The position numbers were made by a program, and so were the translations under genes. Source: Xenopus tropicalis (taxonomy: Eukaryota > Chordata > Amphibia > Anura > Pipidae). Taken from it: DNA of 64,000 nt. Below the pieces are notes generated by a model. That model ran no database searches. It had not been told where the DNA came from and saw only the letters and a program-made list of their open reading frames with translations. Numbering within the stretch: the stretch's first letter is position 1; each line of letters opens with the position of its first letter. The stretch covers positions 141,553,545-141,617,544 of the forward strand of contig NC_030680.2 in assembly GCF_000004195.4 (NCBI RefSeq). Direction: 5' to 3'. Shown one piece after another: positions 45,461 through 55,535 of the stretch.

Positions 45461-46093
45461 TTAACCTAGCATCTCATGTGGACTACAATACCCAGCATCC
45501 TCAGCAGGAGGAATGTTGCCCTTTAGATATTGCTACACTGAGCATCACCAGTGTATAAGTATATATATTATTTTCGGAGAGTGGGCCTGAATGAAAGGAC
45601 AGTGATTTGCCCCTCTATGACCCACAATGAATTAGTATTTTTCCACTCCCCATGTCATGCTGTCGAGTAAACATACTCTCCCGGGCGAGGGTAATAGAAC
45701 AGGTTATGCCCTTCCCAACCAGCCCCATTCATGTCCCAGGCTCCCATAGTAAATCATTAATATTCTGGGCTAGTGAGTCGGCACAACTTAATAGAACAAT
45801 ACAAGGTTATCTGCTCCGCTGCTCTTTCCTTCTCTCTCCCTCATCCCTCTCTCAAGGGGAAGGGAATTACAGATGGAAACAGGAAAATTAAATCTAAAAA
45901 AAAGCCATTTCCATTAGAGTCAGTCTGCAGCCCTAAAGCTTTCCTATCCCAGCATGCACTGGGAGCTAAGCAATAACTTAGAGATCCTGGTGGGGTGGGG
46001 GGGGGTTACACCTCCTTTACATTGCTTAATTCAAACAAATACAGATACTGACCCATCCTGTTTGTTGGGGCAGGAAGGAACATTTCGGCACTT
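45461..46093. other. Intronic spacer, partly low copy
   Basis: GGACTACAATACCCAGCATC near 45,480 is a common interspersed motif. 45,560-46,000 has no recognised element. A G run lies near 45,990-46,005. Confidence 0.35.
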
Positions 46094-46296
46094 TTGGTGA
46101 AGACACACGGAGCTACTAGTAGCAGCTACTTGTCGCGGCTAATAAAACAGACAATGCTGATCATTTACTGATAATTGTCTCTACGTGTGTTTTAGCAGAG
46201 GCAATTCTCACTATTGTCTATGGCAGGGGATTTTCTGGAGTCTAGTAGCTGTGACAAGTAGCTGCTACTAAGTAGCTCTGTGTGTCTTCACCCTTA
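46094..46296. mobile_element. Short foldback MITE Y, copy 3
   Basis: TTTGGTGAAGACACACGGAG and CTGTGTGTCTTCACCCTTA are inverted ends. The interior TTTACTGATAATTGTCTCTA is in inverse orientation relative to the 23,890 copy. Confidence 0.88.
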
Positions 46297-46469
46297 ATCT
46301 ACCTTAGTAGTCAGACTGACATATTCACTTGCCCTTCAGATGAGATGTCACAGATATTGGGGACCAAGAAAGGAGTGATAAGGGGGTAAAATAGAGATGA
46401 GAGTTGAGATCAATGATGGTGAAGAGAGGAGGAGGATGAAGCATGGAGATGGGAGAAAGAGTTGGGGGC

Positions 46470-46690
46470 GGAGCAGCATTGGACTGGGCCAGCGGGACAC
46501 TGGGAAAAGCCCAATGGGCAACCCAGAACTGCTGCCATAATGGGGATTACAAGGTATATGCAATGGAGGGAGGGGGTGCAGCATGTTCTTAGGAGGATAT
46601 CAATGACCTCTCGCCTGGGGTGGGGGCCCAGGGAGGCCCTGAAGTGGTAGCTCCAGTGAGCCCTGGTCCCCCCAAGTCTGACTCCTGACT
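46470..46690. mobile_element. hAT-type MITE S, diverged copy
   Basis: CATTGGACTGGGCCAGCGGG at the left and CCCCCCAAGTCTGACTCCTG at the right are degraded S ends. Confidence 0.6.
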
Positions 46691-47285
46691 CCTGGTGTGC
46701 AACACAATCTGGGTGGAGCCAATACCCTCCTGAATCCTTAGCTTTGTAATGAAATAGAATGTATACACAGGAGAAGGAGCAGCCCTCTGGCAGTTACACA
46801 CACGGAGCTATCCTAGTACCCAGCAGACCCAGACTGGCAATCTGTGGGTTCCGGCAAATGCCAGGGGGGCTGCTGTAAGATGCCATAGACACTCACTATT
46901 TATTGAGCTGTTTGGGCCTCTGTGTACTTGAAAGGCTAGGGCCTACTTTAAATCCTGGTCCAAACCAGCTGCACCTTCAGCTATGCCTGATACACGTCAT
47001 TTCCATTCTCTAACTGTGTCAGGGTTTATTTGCCCTTTAAACTTCACCGAACATTCAGTTTACCCTAACGAGCCTTCCATTAAGATTCTAGACATAAACA
47101 TTTCCAGTGGTTTAAAAGATTAGTGTAAATGCAATTGCTACTGAAAACACCATCTATCCGTTGATATTCCCTGCACTGCTGGTTCTGCCTAGTGAAACAA
47201 TGTAGCAGTATCCACCTACATTGTTTCAATAGTCAGAAATAGGCAACAGCAAGGGACAAAGTAAGCATTTCTAATGAACGTACCC
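46691..47285. other. Intronic spacer
   Basis: No gene recognised. 47,190-47,240 contains an inverted pair, AACAATGTAGCAG/CTACATTGTTTC, from a dispersed repeat. Confidence 0.35.
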
Positions 47286-47362
47286 TGTATATTATTATTA
47301 TTCTTAACATCTATTTATAAAGCACCAACATATTCCGCAGCGCTGTACAATAAAGTTATAAA
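47286..47362 (+). mobile_element. Repeat Q, left portion
   Basis: TTATTATTATTCTTAACATC, TTTATAAAGCACCAACATAT and CGCAGCGCTGTACAATAAAG. It lies 0.6 kb upstream of, and in the same orientation as, the 51-bp array that derives from the Q tail. Confidence 0.75.
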
Positions 47363-47984
47363 GTATAATGTTTATAATACAATAATCCAATGTAATAAAA
47401 GGTTATATACTGGGGTTAAAGCATTAAGCAGCACCTCTGCAATCCCCATTCTGAATTAACCTATTAATCTTTATCATCTGAACTGGGAAGCAGTTCCCTG
47501 CGTCTACTGACTTTTCTGCAAGGTGATATTTCATCTGACAGAGCTGCCCGACCAGTTTCCCCAGCCAGGAGAAACGCAGATACTGCGAATCAATGCAGCC
47601 GATGCGCTGTATGAATAATGCAGCCTCCTTCTAGGAATCCATCTCTGTGGGGCTTTGGGTTCATAATGAGAAATTTGCATCCCGTCATTCAGGAGTCATG
47701 CAATTTGCAGGGAAGCAGAATGCATCTACATTTACTCACAGTATGTATAATACACACTCCCAGGCACTGGCACATTCACCCCAGTACCAGAGCCCCGATA
47801 CAGAGTCCCTTGTGCCCCCAAGCCTGGGATTGTCCGAATATATTGCTGCAGGTTTGTGGGGCCCACATCTCCGTCTGCCCCCCTGGGTAATCCTGTCCTG
47901 CACCCCCCAAACCCAGGAAGCGATTATCTATATGTCATACACTGAAATCAGCTACAAACTCCTGGGGCTGTTTTGTAATTATCC
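47363..47984. other. Intron between Q head and 51-bp array
   Basis: Non-repetitive sequence with no recognised exon. 47,480-47,740 could be low-copy conserved DNA, which is untested. Confidence 0.35.
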
Positions 47985-48988
47985 TTAAAGTGACCATACA
48001 TCATTCCCATCAGTCCCTGCCCCAGTGAGCTTACAATCTAAGGTCCCTATCACGTTCCCATCAGTCCCTGCCCCAGTGAGCTTACAATCTAAGGTCCCTA
48101 CCACATTCCCATCAGTCCCTGCCCCAGTGAGCTTACAATCTAAGGTCCCTATCCCATTCCCATCAGCCCCTGCCCCAGTGAGCTTACAATCTAAGGTCCC
48201 TATCACGTTCCCATCAGTCCCTGCCCCAGTGAGCTTACAATCTAAGGTCCCTACCACATTCCCATCAGTCCCTGCCCCAGTGAGCTTACAATCTAAGGTC
48301 CCTATCCCATTCCCATCAGCCCCTGCCCCAGTGAGCTTACAATCTAAGGTCCCTATCCCATTCCCATCAGTCCCTGCCCCAGTGAGCTTACACTCTAAGG
48401 TCCCTATCACATTCCCATCAGTTCCTGCCCCAGTGAGCTTACACTCTAAGGTCCCTATCACATTCCCATCAGTCCCTGCCCCAGTGAGCTTACAATCTAA
48501 GGTCCCTATCACGTTCCCATCAGTCCCTGCCCCAGTGAGCTTACAATCTAAGGTCCCTATCACATTCCCATCAGTCCCTGCCCCAGTGAGCTTACAATCT
48601 AAGGTCCCTATCACATTCCCATCAGTCCCTGCCCCAGTGAGCTTACAATCTAAGGTCCCTATCACATTCCCATCAGTCCCTGCCCCAGTGAGCTTACAAT
48701 CTAAGGTCCCTATCACATTCCCATCAGTCCCTGCCCCAGTGGAGCTTACAATCTAAGGTCCCTATCACATTCCCATCAGTCCCTGCCCCAGTGGAGCTTA
48801 CAATCTAAGGTCCCTATCACATTCCCATCAGTCCCTGCCCCAGTGAGCTTACAATCTAAGGTCCCTATCACATTCCCATCAGTCCCTGCCCCAGTGAGCT
48901 TACAATCTAAGGTCCCTATCACATTCCCATCAGTCCCTGCCCCAGTGAGCTTACAATCTAAGGTCCCTATCACATTCCCATCAGTCAG
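47985..48988 (+). repeat. 51-bp minisatellite, about 19-20 units
   Basis: The unit is TTCCCATCAGTCCCTGCCCC + AGTGAGCTTACAATCTAAGG + TCCCTATCACA, 51 bp. Because 51 is divisible by three, 243-codon frames stay open on both strands; they are not genes. Two units carry an extra G (GTGGAGC). The core GTCCCTGCCCC...GAGCTTACAATCTAA is the tail of repeat Q (compare 51,067-51,096). Confidence 0.97.
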
Positions 48989-49115
48989 GAGACAATCATC
49001 CTTACTGTTTGTATTTGGAGTGTGGGAGGGAACCAGGGTGCCAAGATGAGACCCACACAAACACATACCCTAATACACATACAACTCACTGCAGACACCA
49101 CCCCTGGCTGGATAT
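48989..49115 (+). mobile_element. 3' remainder of the Q-type element
   Basis: GTATTTGGAGTGTGGGAGGG, GAGACCCACACAAACACATA and CCCCTGGCTGGATATT resemble the segment that follows the AGCTTACAATCTAA motif in intact frog copies, so the 51-bp array sits inside the element. Confidence 0.6.
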
Positions 49116-50100
49116 TATGCTCTATGGCTTTTCTTGCTGGAGGGTTTACACATATGGCAGTTCCAATGCATCATATAAAATGACAATTTATATCTGAGAG
49201 TCACTGTGCCCCGGGCACATTCAGGCTACAGAGCCCCAATGCTTAGCCTCGAGTCCAGAACCAGATTTGTTGGACCACACAAACAAAGGCCCAGGCCTAG
49301 GGCAGCCGGATATTAGGGGTACACAGTGCCCCCCGGTACAGCCAGTTGGGTGCGAGTGGCAGGGGAATGCGAGCAGCCAAAACAGGTGTGAATTGCAGCA
49401 GCGCAGTATGGGGTGCAGGCAGCGGCTGTGGGGGGGGGTTGGGGATGCAGGGTATGAAGTGATCAGGTGCTGTGGGGGTGGGTGAGAGGTTTGAGCAGTG
49501 GTGAAGGTGAGGGGGCAAATGATCATGTGGTACACACCAGCGGTGGGCAGTACCTGAACCCTACCATCAAATTGAGCCCTCAAATGTTGCTGAACAAGAA
49601 CTCCCAGCATTGTTTAACCTTGATTATATGATGAAGAATGCTGAGTGTTGTAGTCCAGGAAAAACTGGGGACCCAAGGTCAAGAATCCCCAGGAAGAAAA
49701 CCCTGGGGGGGGGGTGGCACTGACTGGTAACCAATATATTCCAATTTATGAAAAAATGTCTTATTTCAAAGTCTGGGGGGGGGGGCAGTAACTTCTAGTT
49801 ACGCCATTGCATCCAAGGGACCCCCGGAGGGGAAACATTACTATGGGAGTTGTAGTCCAGCAACATCTGGGCTCGTAGGGTTAAGAAACAATGCTAATGG
49901 GGGGGGGGCAGGAAGTGTAGGGTCCTACTGGGACACTGGCTCAAAACCAGTTTCAATATATGTTTAAGGGGGGGCCCGAGGGGCCCAGTAACTTCTAATT
50001 AAGCCACTGCATCCAAGGGGAATATAGGGTCACACAAACTTGAAGGGCACATTATATTGCAGGATATTGTAAAAGACAACAAACCCGGGACCCTTTAGTG
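49116..50100. other. Intron with degenerate duplicated blocks
   Basis: GCAGTAACTTCTAGTTACGC (49,786) and CCCAGTAACTTCTAATTAAG (49,984) mark two related blocks about 200 bp apart, each with nearby TTGTAGTCCAG or CCAGCA pieces. G runs of 8-10 occur at 49,710, 49,780 and 49,900. Confidence 0.4.
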
Positions 50101-50160
50101 GTTGTACTGCAACTCCCAGCATCGATGTTACCGCAGGGATGTTGGGAGTTACAGTGCAAC
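50101..50160. repeat. 60-bp imperfect hairpin
   Basis: GTTGTACTGCAACTCCCAGC pairs with GTTGGGAGTTACAGTGCAAC across a loop around CGATGTTACCGC. It is probably a short foldback element. Confidence 0.75.
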
Positions 50161-50470
50161 AACACGGCAGCCGGTTGGACATTTTGCACCTTTCATTGGG
50201 ACCATAGTCCCCATAATAACCCCCTGCACATCTATATCACCCTTTCTCAACAGGGCAGATTTCCCCTATACATAACAACCCTATATTTTTATACCAACCC
50301 AGAATAAATCCGCTGACACCACTAAAATCACCCCTTACCCCCCCACCCCATTCCCCCAGCCACAGGGGCCCAGTAACACCCTGTAATGAACATGTTAAAC
50401 TGTGAAATGTGCCAGGGCTTTAAATACAGCGGCGGCTCTGAGTCAGGTCTATAAATGCCATACCATATTT
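50161..50470. other. Intron just 3' of mitf exon 1H
   Basis: Low-copy sequence of about 0.3 kb, with no repeat ends. Confidence 0.4.
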
Positions 50471-50476
50471 ACTTAC

Positions 50477-50532
50477 AGATAGAAGCTTTCGAAGGAGCAC
50501 GGCGCCGGCATCTGCACCCCAAGAGTCTCCAT
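50477..50532 (-). CDS. mitf: mitf exon 1H coding part (isoform H start)
   Basis: The minus strand starts ATG GAG in an ACCATGG Kozak context and encodes METLGVQMPAPCSFESFY plus two bases (CT), followed by the donor GTAAGT. I recall human MITF-H beginning MEALRVQMFMPCSFESLYL, so 14 of 19 residues agree, including PCSFES. The dangling CT joins the C that begins exon 1B to make Leu, then Ser-Ser-Val-Glu-His-Pro, matching the human L-S-S-A-E-H-P junction. With the alternative NAG acceptor the join is L-S-V-E-H-P. The exon lies 23.5 kb upstream of exon 1B. Both phase and orientation support a genuine alternative first exon, which would give H a short unique N-terminus ahead of the Rag-binding region. 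The transcription start is not visible. Confidence 0.93.
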
Positions 50533-50828
50533 GGTTTGTTTTTTGGGGTGGGGGCAGGGGATTTTAGTGATTTCTCCTTAAGGTGCTCTGCAAGCCCTTG
50601 GAGAAGAGTGAAAGTCAAAGTCGGCTCGGGTAGTTTAATGTCACTGTGGGTGTTTCCTGATTAGACCCTGGCAACTCCAATCCAGAGAGAGCTGTGCGGC
50701 TGGCCGGTGCCCTCCTGTCTGTTATTGCAGACCTGTTTAATCCAGCACCTACCTGGGGCTAACCTTGCACCGCACTCACTACCTCTGCTGCTGCTGCTGC
50801 GCTGCGGGGTTATACAGGCAGAGCCCAT
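50533..50828 (-). promoter_or_regulatory. 5' UTR/promoter region of mitf isoform H
   Basis: The low-copy sequence immediately upstream of the H start has no clear TATA box. On the gene strand it has an inverted CCAAT (ATTGG) about 150 bp upstream of the ATG and a (CAG)n run near 50,785-50,802. It ends at a TTTAAAGGGG-type MITE at 50,828. The promoter role follows from exon 1H being a first exon in mammals; the exact start site is unknown. Confidence 0.4.
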
Positions 50829-51108
50829 TTAAAGGGGAACTCCACCTCAGAATGAAATTAAATGTTATTCTAAGCTGCTTCCCAATATGTATGTATGTAT
50901 GTATAACTTTATTTATAAAGCGCCACAAGGATACGCAGCGCTGTACAATCTTACAATATACACAATTACACACAGGGAGACAAGTGATATAATAAATAAA
51001 TACAATAAATATATATATAAATGCACAGGGAATAAGTCCCATGTGGTATGAGACACAGTAGGAAGGAGGTCCCTGCCCCGTAGAGCTTACAATCTAATCA
51101 ATATACAC
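50829..51108 (+). mobile_element. TTAAAGG MITE end followed by repeat Q copy
   Basis: TTTAAAGGGGAACTCCACCT (50,828-50,847) is a T2-like frog MITE end. From 50,889 an ATGT microsatellite leads into TTTATTTATAAAGCGCCACA, CGCAGCGCTGTACAATC and finally GTCCCTGCCCCGTAGAGCTT, ACAATCTAA. This Q copy preserves the tail that gave rise to the 51-bp satellite. Confidence 0.75.
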
Positions 51109-51203
51109 TCATTCTCTGCACTGACGGCTCTGACTCCTGCAGCAGTGGTGCAATTGAGCAGATCTGGGGGGGGGGAACTGATTCCTGTTACATTTGTATA
51201 AAG

Positions 51204-51373
51204 CAGCGGATATCAACCTGTGGGTCGGGACCCCTTTGGGGGTCGAACGACTTTTTCACAGGGGTCGCCTAAGGCACATATTTCCCATGGTCTTAGGAAT
51301 AATTTTATGGTTGGGGGTCACCACAACGTGAGGAACTGTAGGGTCGTGGCATTAGGAAGGTTGAGAACCACTG
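51204..51373. mobile_element. hAT-Charlie MITE (SPIN/URR1/OposCharlie-like) with TSD
   Basis: The 170-bp insert begins CAGCGGATATCAACCTGTGG and ends AAGGTTGAGAACCACTG. Inside are CCCCTTTGGGGGTCGAACGA, CACAGGGGTCGCCTAAGG and GGTTGGGGGTCACCACAACG, diagnostic of this hAT-Charlie group. GTATAAAG is duplicated exactly at 51,196-51,203 and 51,374-51,381. Members such as SPIN are known for repeated horizontal transfer among tetrapods; which subfamily this is needs alignment. Confidence 0.93.
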
Positions 51374-51381
51374 GTATAAAG

Positions 51382-51699
51382 GCTCAGAACTAAGAGCTCA
51401 GGAACAATGGCAAGGGCATTGTGGGTAGTGTAGTTTCAGAGGCAAGTCGCCATGTTTTTTTTTACCCATAATGCAACATTTCCCCCCCACAATTCCAGCA
51501 TAATTGCAGCTGCATGATTCTTTTAGATGCTTTGCCTACAGACACAACTCACTGAGGGAAGCCTGGAAGTACCATTACATTCAGGGTGGCATTAGCCCCA
51601 AGGCTGTACTTAGGTCCGGTACCAAATGCACCCCCCCTGGAAGTGACATCATGCCACACTTCTGGCCACATGTGACATCACTTCCGCATATCGCCAGCA
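51382..51699. other. Intronic spacer
   Basis: ATTGTGGGTAGTGTAGTTTC and similar words are common interspersed sequence. No exon recognised. Confidence 0.35.
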
Positions 51700-52017
51700 C
51701 CAGATTTCTACTGGGGGCGCCCCCCTATCCCCCCCCCCCCGCATGTGCCAAAGTTAAAACTCCCATATGGGGCAGTGGGGAGAGGTCCCCATTGCTCCGT
51801 ATGGGGCCTTGCCAGCGCTCCCCCTGCCCTACAGTTCCTCTCCTGCCGCGTTTAACTTATGTGCGCTCAGGGGAGGACATTGGGTGGGGGACCCTGCGGG
51901 GGGGTTAGGGGGGCCCCAGCGGGGGGTGGTTAGGGAACGTGGTCCCGACAGGGAGGCACCTGCAGGACCCCTGGGGCGGGAGATCCGGTGGGCCCTGCAC
52001 CCCCCAGTCTGACCCTG
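51700..52017. mobile_element. hAT-type MITE S, G/C-rich copy
   Basis: It ends in CCCCCCAGTCTGACCCTG at 52,017. The interior GGGTTAGGGGGGCCCCAGCG is like that of the 45,141 copy. The left end is unclear. Confidence 0.6.
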
Positions 52018-53105
52018 CGCATAGGAAGAGCCAAAATTCCAATTTGCACTGTGTTCGTAAATAAGCCCCCCAGCGAATAAAAAAGGGGGGGCCAGACATC
52101 GCTTTCAATAGCAATTTCATTTACACGTAACTTTAAATCTATTAAAAATGGGCAATAAATGTATATTGGAAAGTTGCTCAGAATGACGTTTTCTATCATT
52201 TTCCTTCTTTTGTCAGGTGGAACCTAACGATACTGTAACATAATTCAACACCTTCATTCACATCCCCTCACACTTACACATATTTATTATACTATTCATT
52301 CTCCATTTTTTTTTAAAGATTAAGAATCACAAGGATATTGATTGAAATGTGAATCTGATTGTATAAATCACTTCCGCTGCCCGGCAGGCTTTATTTACCC
52401 TTTATTCTCTGGCACTTGCTGCAGGATAATATGATGCCTGTATGCAAAAACGTCAGCACTTCTTCTACCGTGAAACTACCACCCCCAGAATGCCCCCTGC
52501 TGGCTGAGCTGGTCTGGGGATGCTGGGAGATGTAGTTCCTGGCAGCAGTGAGTGTTCGGAGCATTATGTACAGCGCAATTAGTCTCCTTTGCTCTACTCC
52601 CCCTGTGCTTAACCCCTCCCCTTTTCCATTCTCTGTTTGTCATTAACCCTGTACTCTAACACCTCCCTGCCCTGTCTCTCTGCCTATGTACTGAATGTAT
52701 GTAAGTATATGTTCATTAATATAGTGCTACTCCTATACTCTGAGGAGCATTAAAACAATTTATAGAAAAGAGAGAAAACAATACAATAATAGACTATAAA
52801 TACAAAAATACAATTGCATTAAAGGGGAAATCCACACCAATTTTTTACTTATTGTAGGAAGATGCAATAATAAGCAACTTATATAAACTCATGACATATA
52901 TATATACATTACAGGTTTTCTCCGATTTTAATGTTGCCTGAAACCTTTTTTACTTGGCTGCCAATGCCAAGTAAAAAACTACCTTTCCTACACCAGTGTC
53001 CAATGAAATGGAGGATTCTCTTCAATGTCAGCTTTCTTGCCTTTAAGTCCCTAAATAGTCAAGGCCTGGGCAGGTAAAGGATGAATGTGACCAGTAAATG
53101 GGCAG
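52018..53105. other. Spacer with MITE fragments
   Basis: 52,120-52,225 (TTGGAAAGTTGCTCAGAATG) and 52,818-52,940 (TTAAAGGGGAAATCCACACC) are fragments of TTAAAGG-type elements. CTGGGAGATGTAGTTCC near 52,530 is a common frog motif. No exon recognised. Confidence 0.45.
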
Positions 53106-53109
53106 ACCG

Positions 53110-54945
53110 GGCAGGGAAATACCAGTGTTAGGCAGTAAGTATCTCAGGTGGGTCAGTAAGTATCTCAGGTGGGTCAGTAAGTATTTCAGGTGGGCCAGTA
53201 AGTATCTCAGTTGGGTTAGTAAGTATCTCAGGTGGGTTAGTAAGTATCTCAGGTGGGTCGGTAAGTATCTCAGGTGGGTCGGTAAGTATCTCAGGTGGGT
53301 CAGTAAGTATCTCAGGCAGATCATTAATTATCTCAGTAAGATCAGTATCTCAGGTTGGTTAGTAAGTATCTCAGATGGGTTAGTAAGTATCTCAGATGGG
53401 TTAGTAAGTATCTCAGTTGGATCAGCACTTGTCTCAGTTGGATCATTAAGTATCTCAGATGGGTTAGTAAGTATCTCAGGCGGATCATTAATTATCTCAG
53501 GTAGATCAGTACTTATCTCAGTTGGATTAGTAAGTATCACAGAAGGATCAGTAAGTATCACAGAGGAATCATTATTATCTCTGGGGGGATGCAGTAAGTA
53601 TCTCAGGTCAATCCGTAAGCCTCTCAGGTGAGTCAGTAAGTATCTCAGGTGGGTCAGTAAGTATCTCGGGTGGGTCAGTAAGTATCTCAGGTGGGTCAGT
53701 AAGTATCTCGGGTGGGTCAGTAAGTATCTCAGGTGGGTCAGTAAGTATCTCGGGTGGGTCAGTAAGTATCTCAGGTGGGTCAGTAAGTATCTCAGGTGGG
53801 TTAGTAAGTATCTTGGGTGGGTCAGTAAGCATCTCAGATAGATCAGTAAATATCTCAGGTGGGTCAGTAAGTATCTCAGGTGGGTCAGTAAGTATCTCAG
53901 GTGGGTCAGTAAGTATCTCGGGTGGGTCAGTAAGTATCTCAGGTGGGTCAGTAAGTATCTCAGGTGGGTCAGTAAGTATCTCGGGTGGGTCAGTAAGTAT
54001 CTCGGGTGGGTTAGTAAGCATCTCAGATAGATCAGTAAATATCTCAGGTGGGTCAGTAAGTATCTCGGGTAGGTCAGTAAGTATCTCAGTATATCAGTAA
54101 GTATCTCAGGTGGGTCAGTAAGTATCTTGAGTGGGTCAGTAAGTATCTTGGGTGGGTCAGTAAGTATCTCAGATAGATCAGTAAGTATCTCAAGTGGGTC
54201 AGTAAGTATCTTAGTATATCAGTAAGTATCTCAGGTGAGTCAGTAAGTATCTCAGGTGAGTCAGTAAGTATCTCAGGTGGGTCAGTAAGTATCTCAGGTG
54301 GGTCAGTAAGCATCTCAGGTGGGTCAGTAAGTATCTCAGGCAGATCATTAATTATCTCACTTAGATCAGTAAGTATCTCAGGTGGGTTAGTAAGTATCTC
54401 AGATGGGTTAGTAAGTATCTCAGATGGGTTAGTAAATATCTCAGGTGGATCATTAAGTATCTCAGTTAGATCAGTAAGTATCTCAGCTTGATCAGTAAGT
54501 ATCTCAGTTGGATCAGTACTTATCTCAGTTGGATCAGTAAGTATCTCAGTTGGATCAGTAAGTATCACAGAGGAATCATTATTATCTCTGGGGGGATGCA
54601 GTAAGTATCTCAGGTCAATCCATAAGCCTCTCAGGTGGGTCAGTAAGTATCTCAGGTGGGTCAGTAAGTATCTCAGGTGGGTCAGTAAGTATCTCAGGTG
54701 GGTCAGTAAGTATCTCAGGTGGGTCAGTCAGTATCTCAGGTGGACCAGTAAGTATCTCAGGTGGGTCAGTAAGTATCTCAGGTGGGTCAGTAAGTATCTC
54801 AGGTGGGTCAGTAAGTATCTCAGGTGGGTCAGTCAGTATTTCAGGTGGATCAGTAAGTATCTCAGGTGGGTCAGTAAGTATCTCAGGTGGGTCAGTAAGT
54901 ATCTCAGGTGGATCAGTAAGTATCTTAGTGGGAAAGCATGGCAGA
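53110..54945 (+). repeat. 21-bp minisatellite, about 85 units, with 1-kb HOR
   Basis: The unit is CAGTAAGTATCTCAGGTGGGT, 21 bp, so seven-residue repeats (PPEILTD on minus, GGSVSIS on plus) run open without being a gene. An irregular block, AGAGGAATCATTATTATCTC, appears at 53,562 and 54,569, showing an internal duplication of about 1,007 bp. Each unit carries GTAAGTAT on the plus strand. Confidence 0.97.
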
Positions 54946-55535
54946 AAGCAGTAGTATGAATGTAGTGATTTAACAAAGTACAAGGACCAATGTAGGTTTT
55001 ACTTTGCATTGGGTAATAATGTTTTGTCCTAGAGAAGCTCATGAACAATAGAGAACTTGTGTCTTTAATTGAGTGTCCGCTAATGACGGTGACATTTAAT
55101 GAATTAGACAAGCGGAACTGAAAGCATTAAGGCCTGAGTCTCTCCATAAAGGTGAGGTTCATTCATTGCAGATAAAGCTAAGAATTTGTGGCTTTGAATG
55201 TGATTTCAACAAAGGCTTACCTCCCATTCACATGTAACAGAGATAAGCTGGGTGGGTTTTGCGCATTCACCTTCCTTCTCCAAAGCACCATCGCAACCTT
55301 GTCATTTCAGCGTAACCATCAGATAACAGCTTTGTGTGAGGCGACCAATTGCCTGGCGTTACTAACGGCACAGCAGTGCAAAGTAACAAAAATTGCTGTT
55401 CTGCAGAACGGTACTGAGACATATAAAGTGTGTATGTAAGCCCACCATCAGATGCCCAGCCTGGTGTATCTTACATAGTGCATTCATTTCATATGTCTGC
55501 TCCCTGGTGCACAAGGAAACCGCTGGAGATGCCTA
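54946..55535. other. Low-copy spacer between inverted 21-bp arrays
   Basis: Non-repetitive, with several AACAAAG, CTTTGT and CATGTG words. It contains the candidate first exon described at 55,221-55,291. Confidence 0.4.
55221..55291 (-). other. Candidate alternative mitf first exon (weak)
   Basis: On the minus strand an ATG in a GCGATGG context opens 23 codons (MVLWRRKVNAQNPPSLSLLH, then VNG) plus two bases AG, followed by a GTAAGC donor. The two-base overhang is the phase needed for exon 1B and would read Ser. I do not recognise the peptide. A one-in-three phase match and a good donor can occur by chance, and this donor-like site lies next to the 21-bp array of donor-like repeats. Confidence 0.2.

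Noticed and set aside
47985..48756. Overlapping 243-codon open frames on both strands
   Set aside because: They are translations of the 51-bp minisatellite, whose unit is 17 codons long, and peptide and DNA periodicity are the same. No splice or start context supports a gene.
53608..54983. Repetitive PPEILTD / GGSVSIS proteins resembling structural or surface proteins
   Set aside because: They are the 21-bp satellite read in frame on either strand. Third positions are no more variable than the others.
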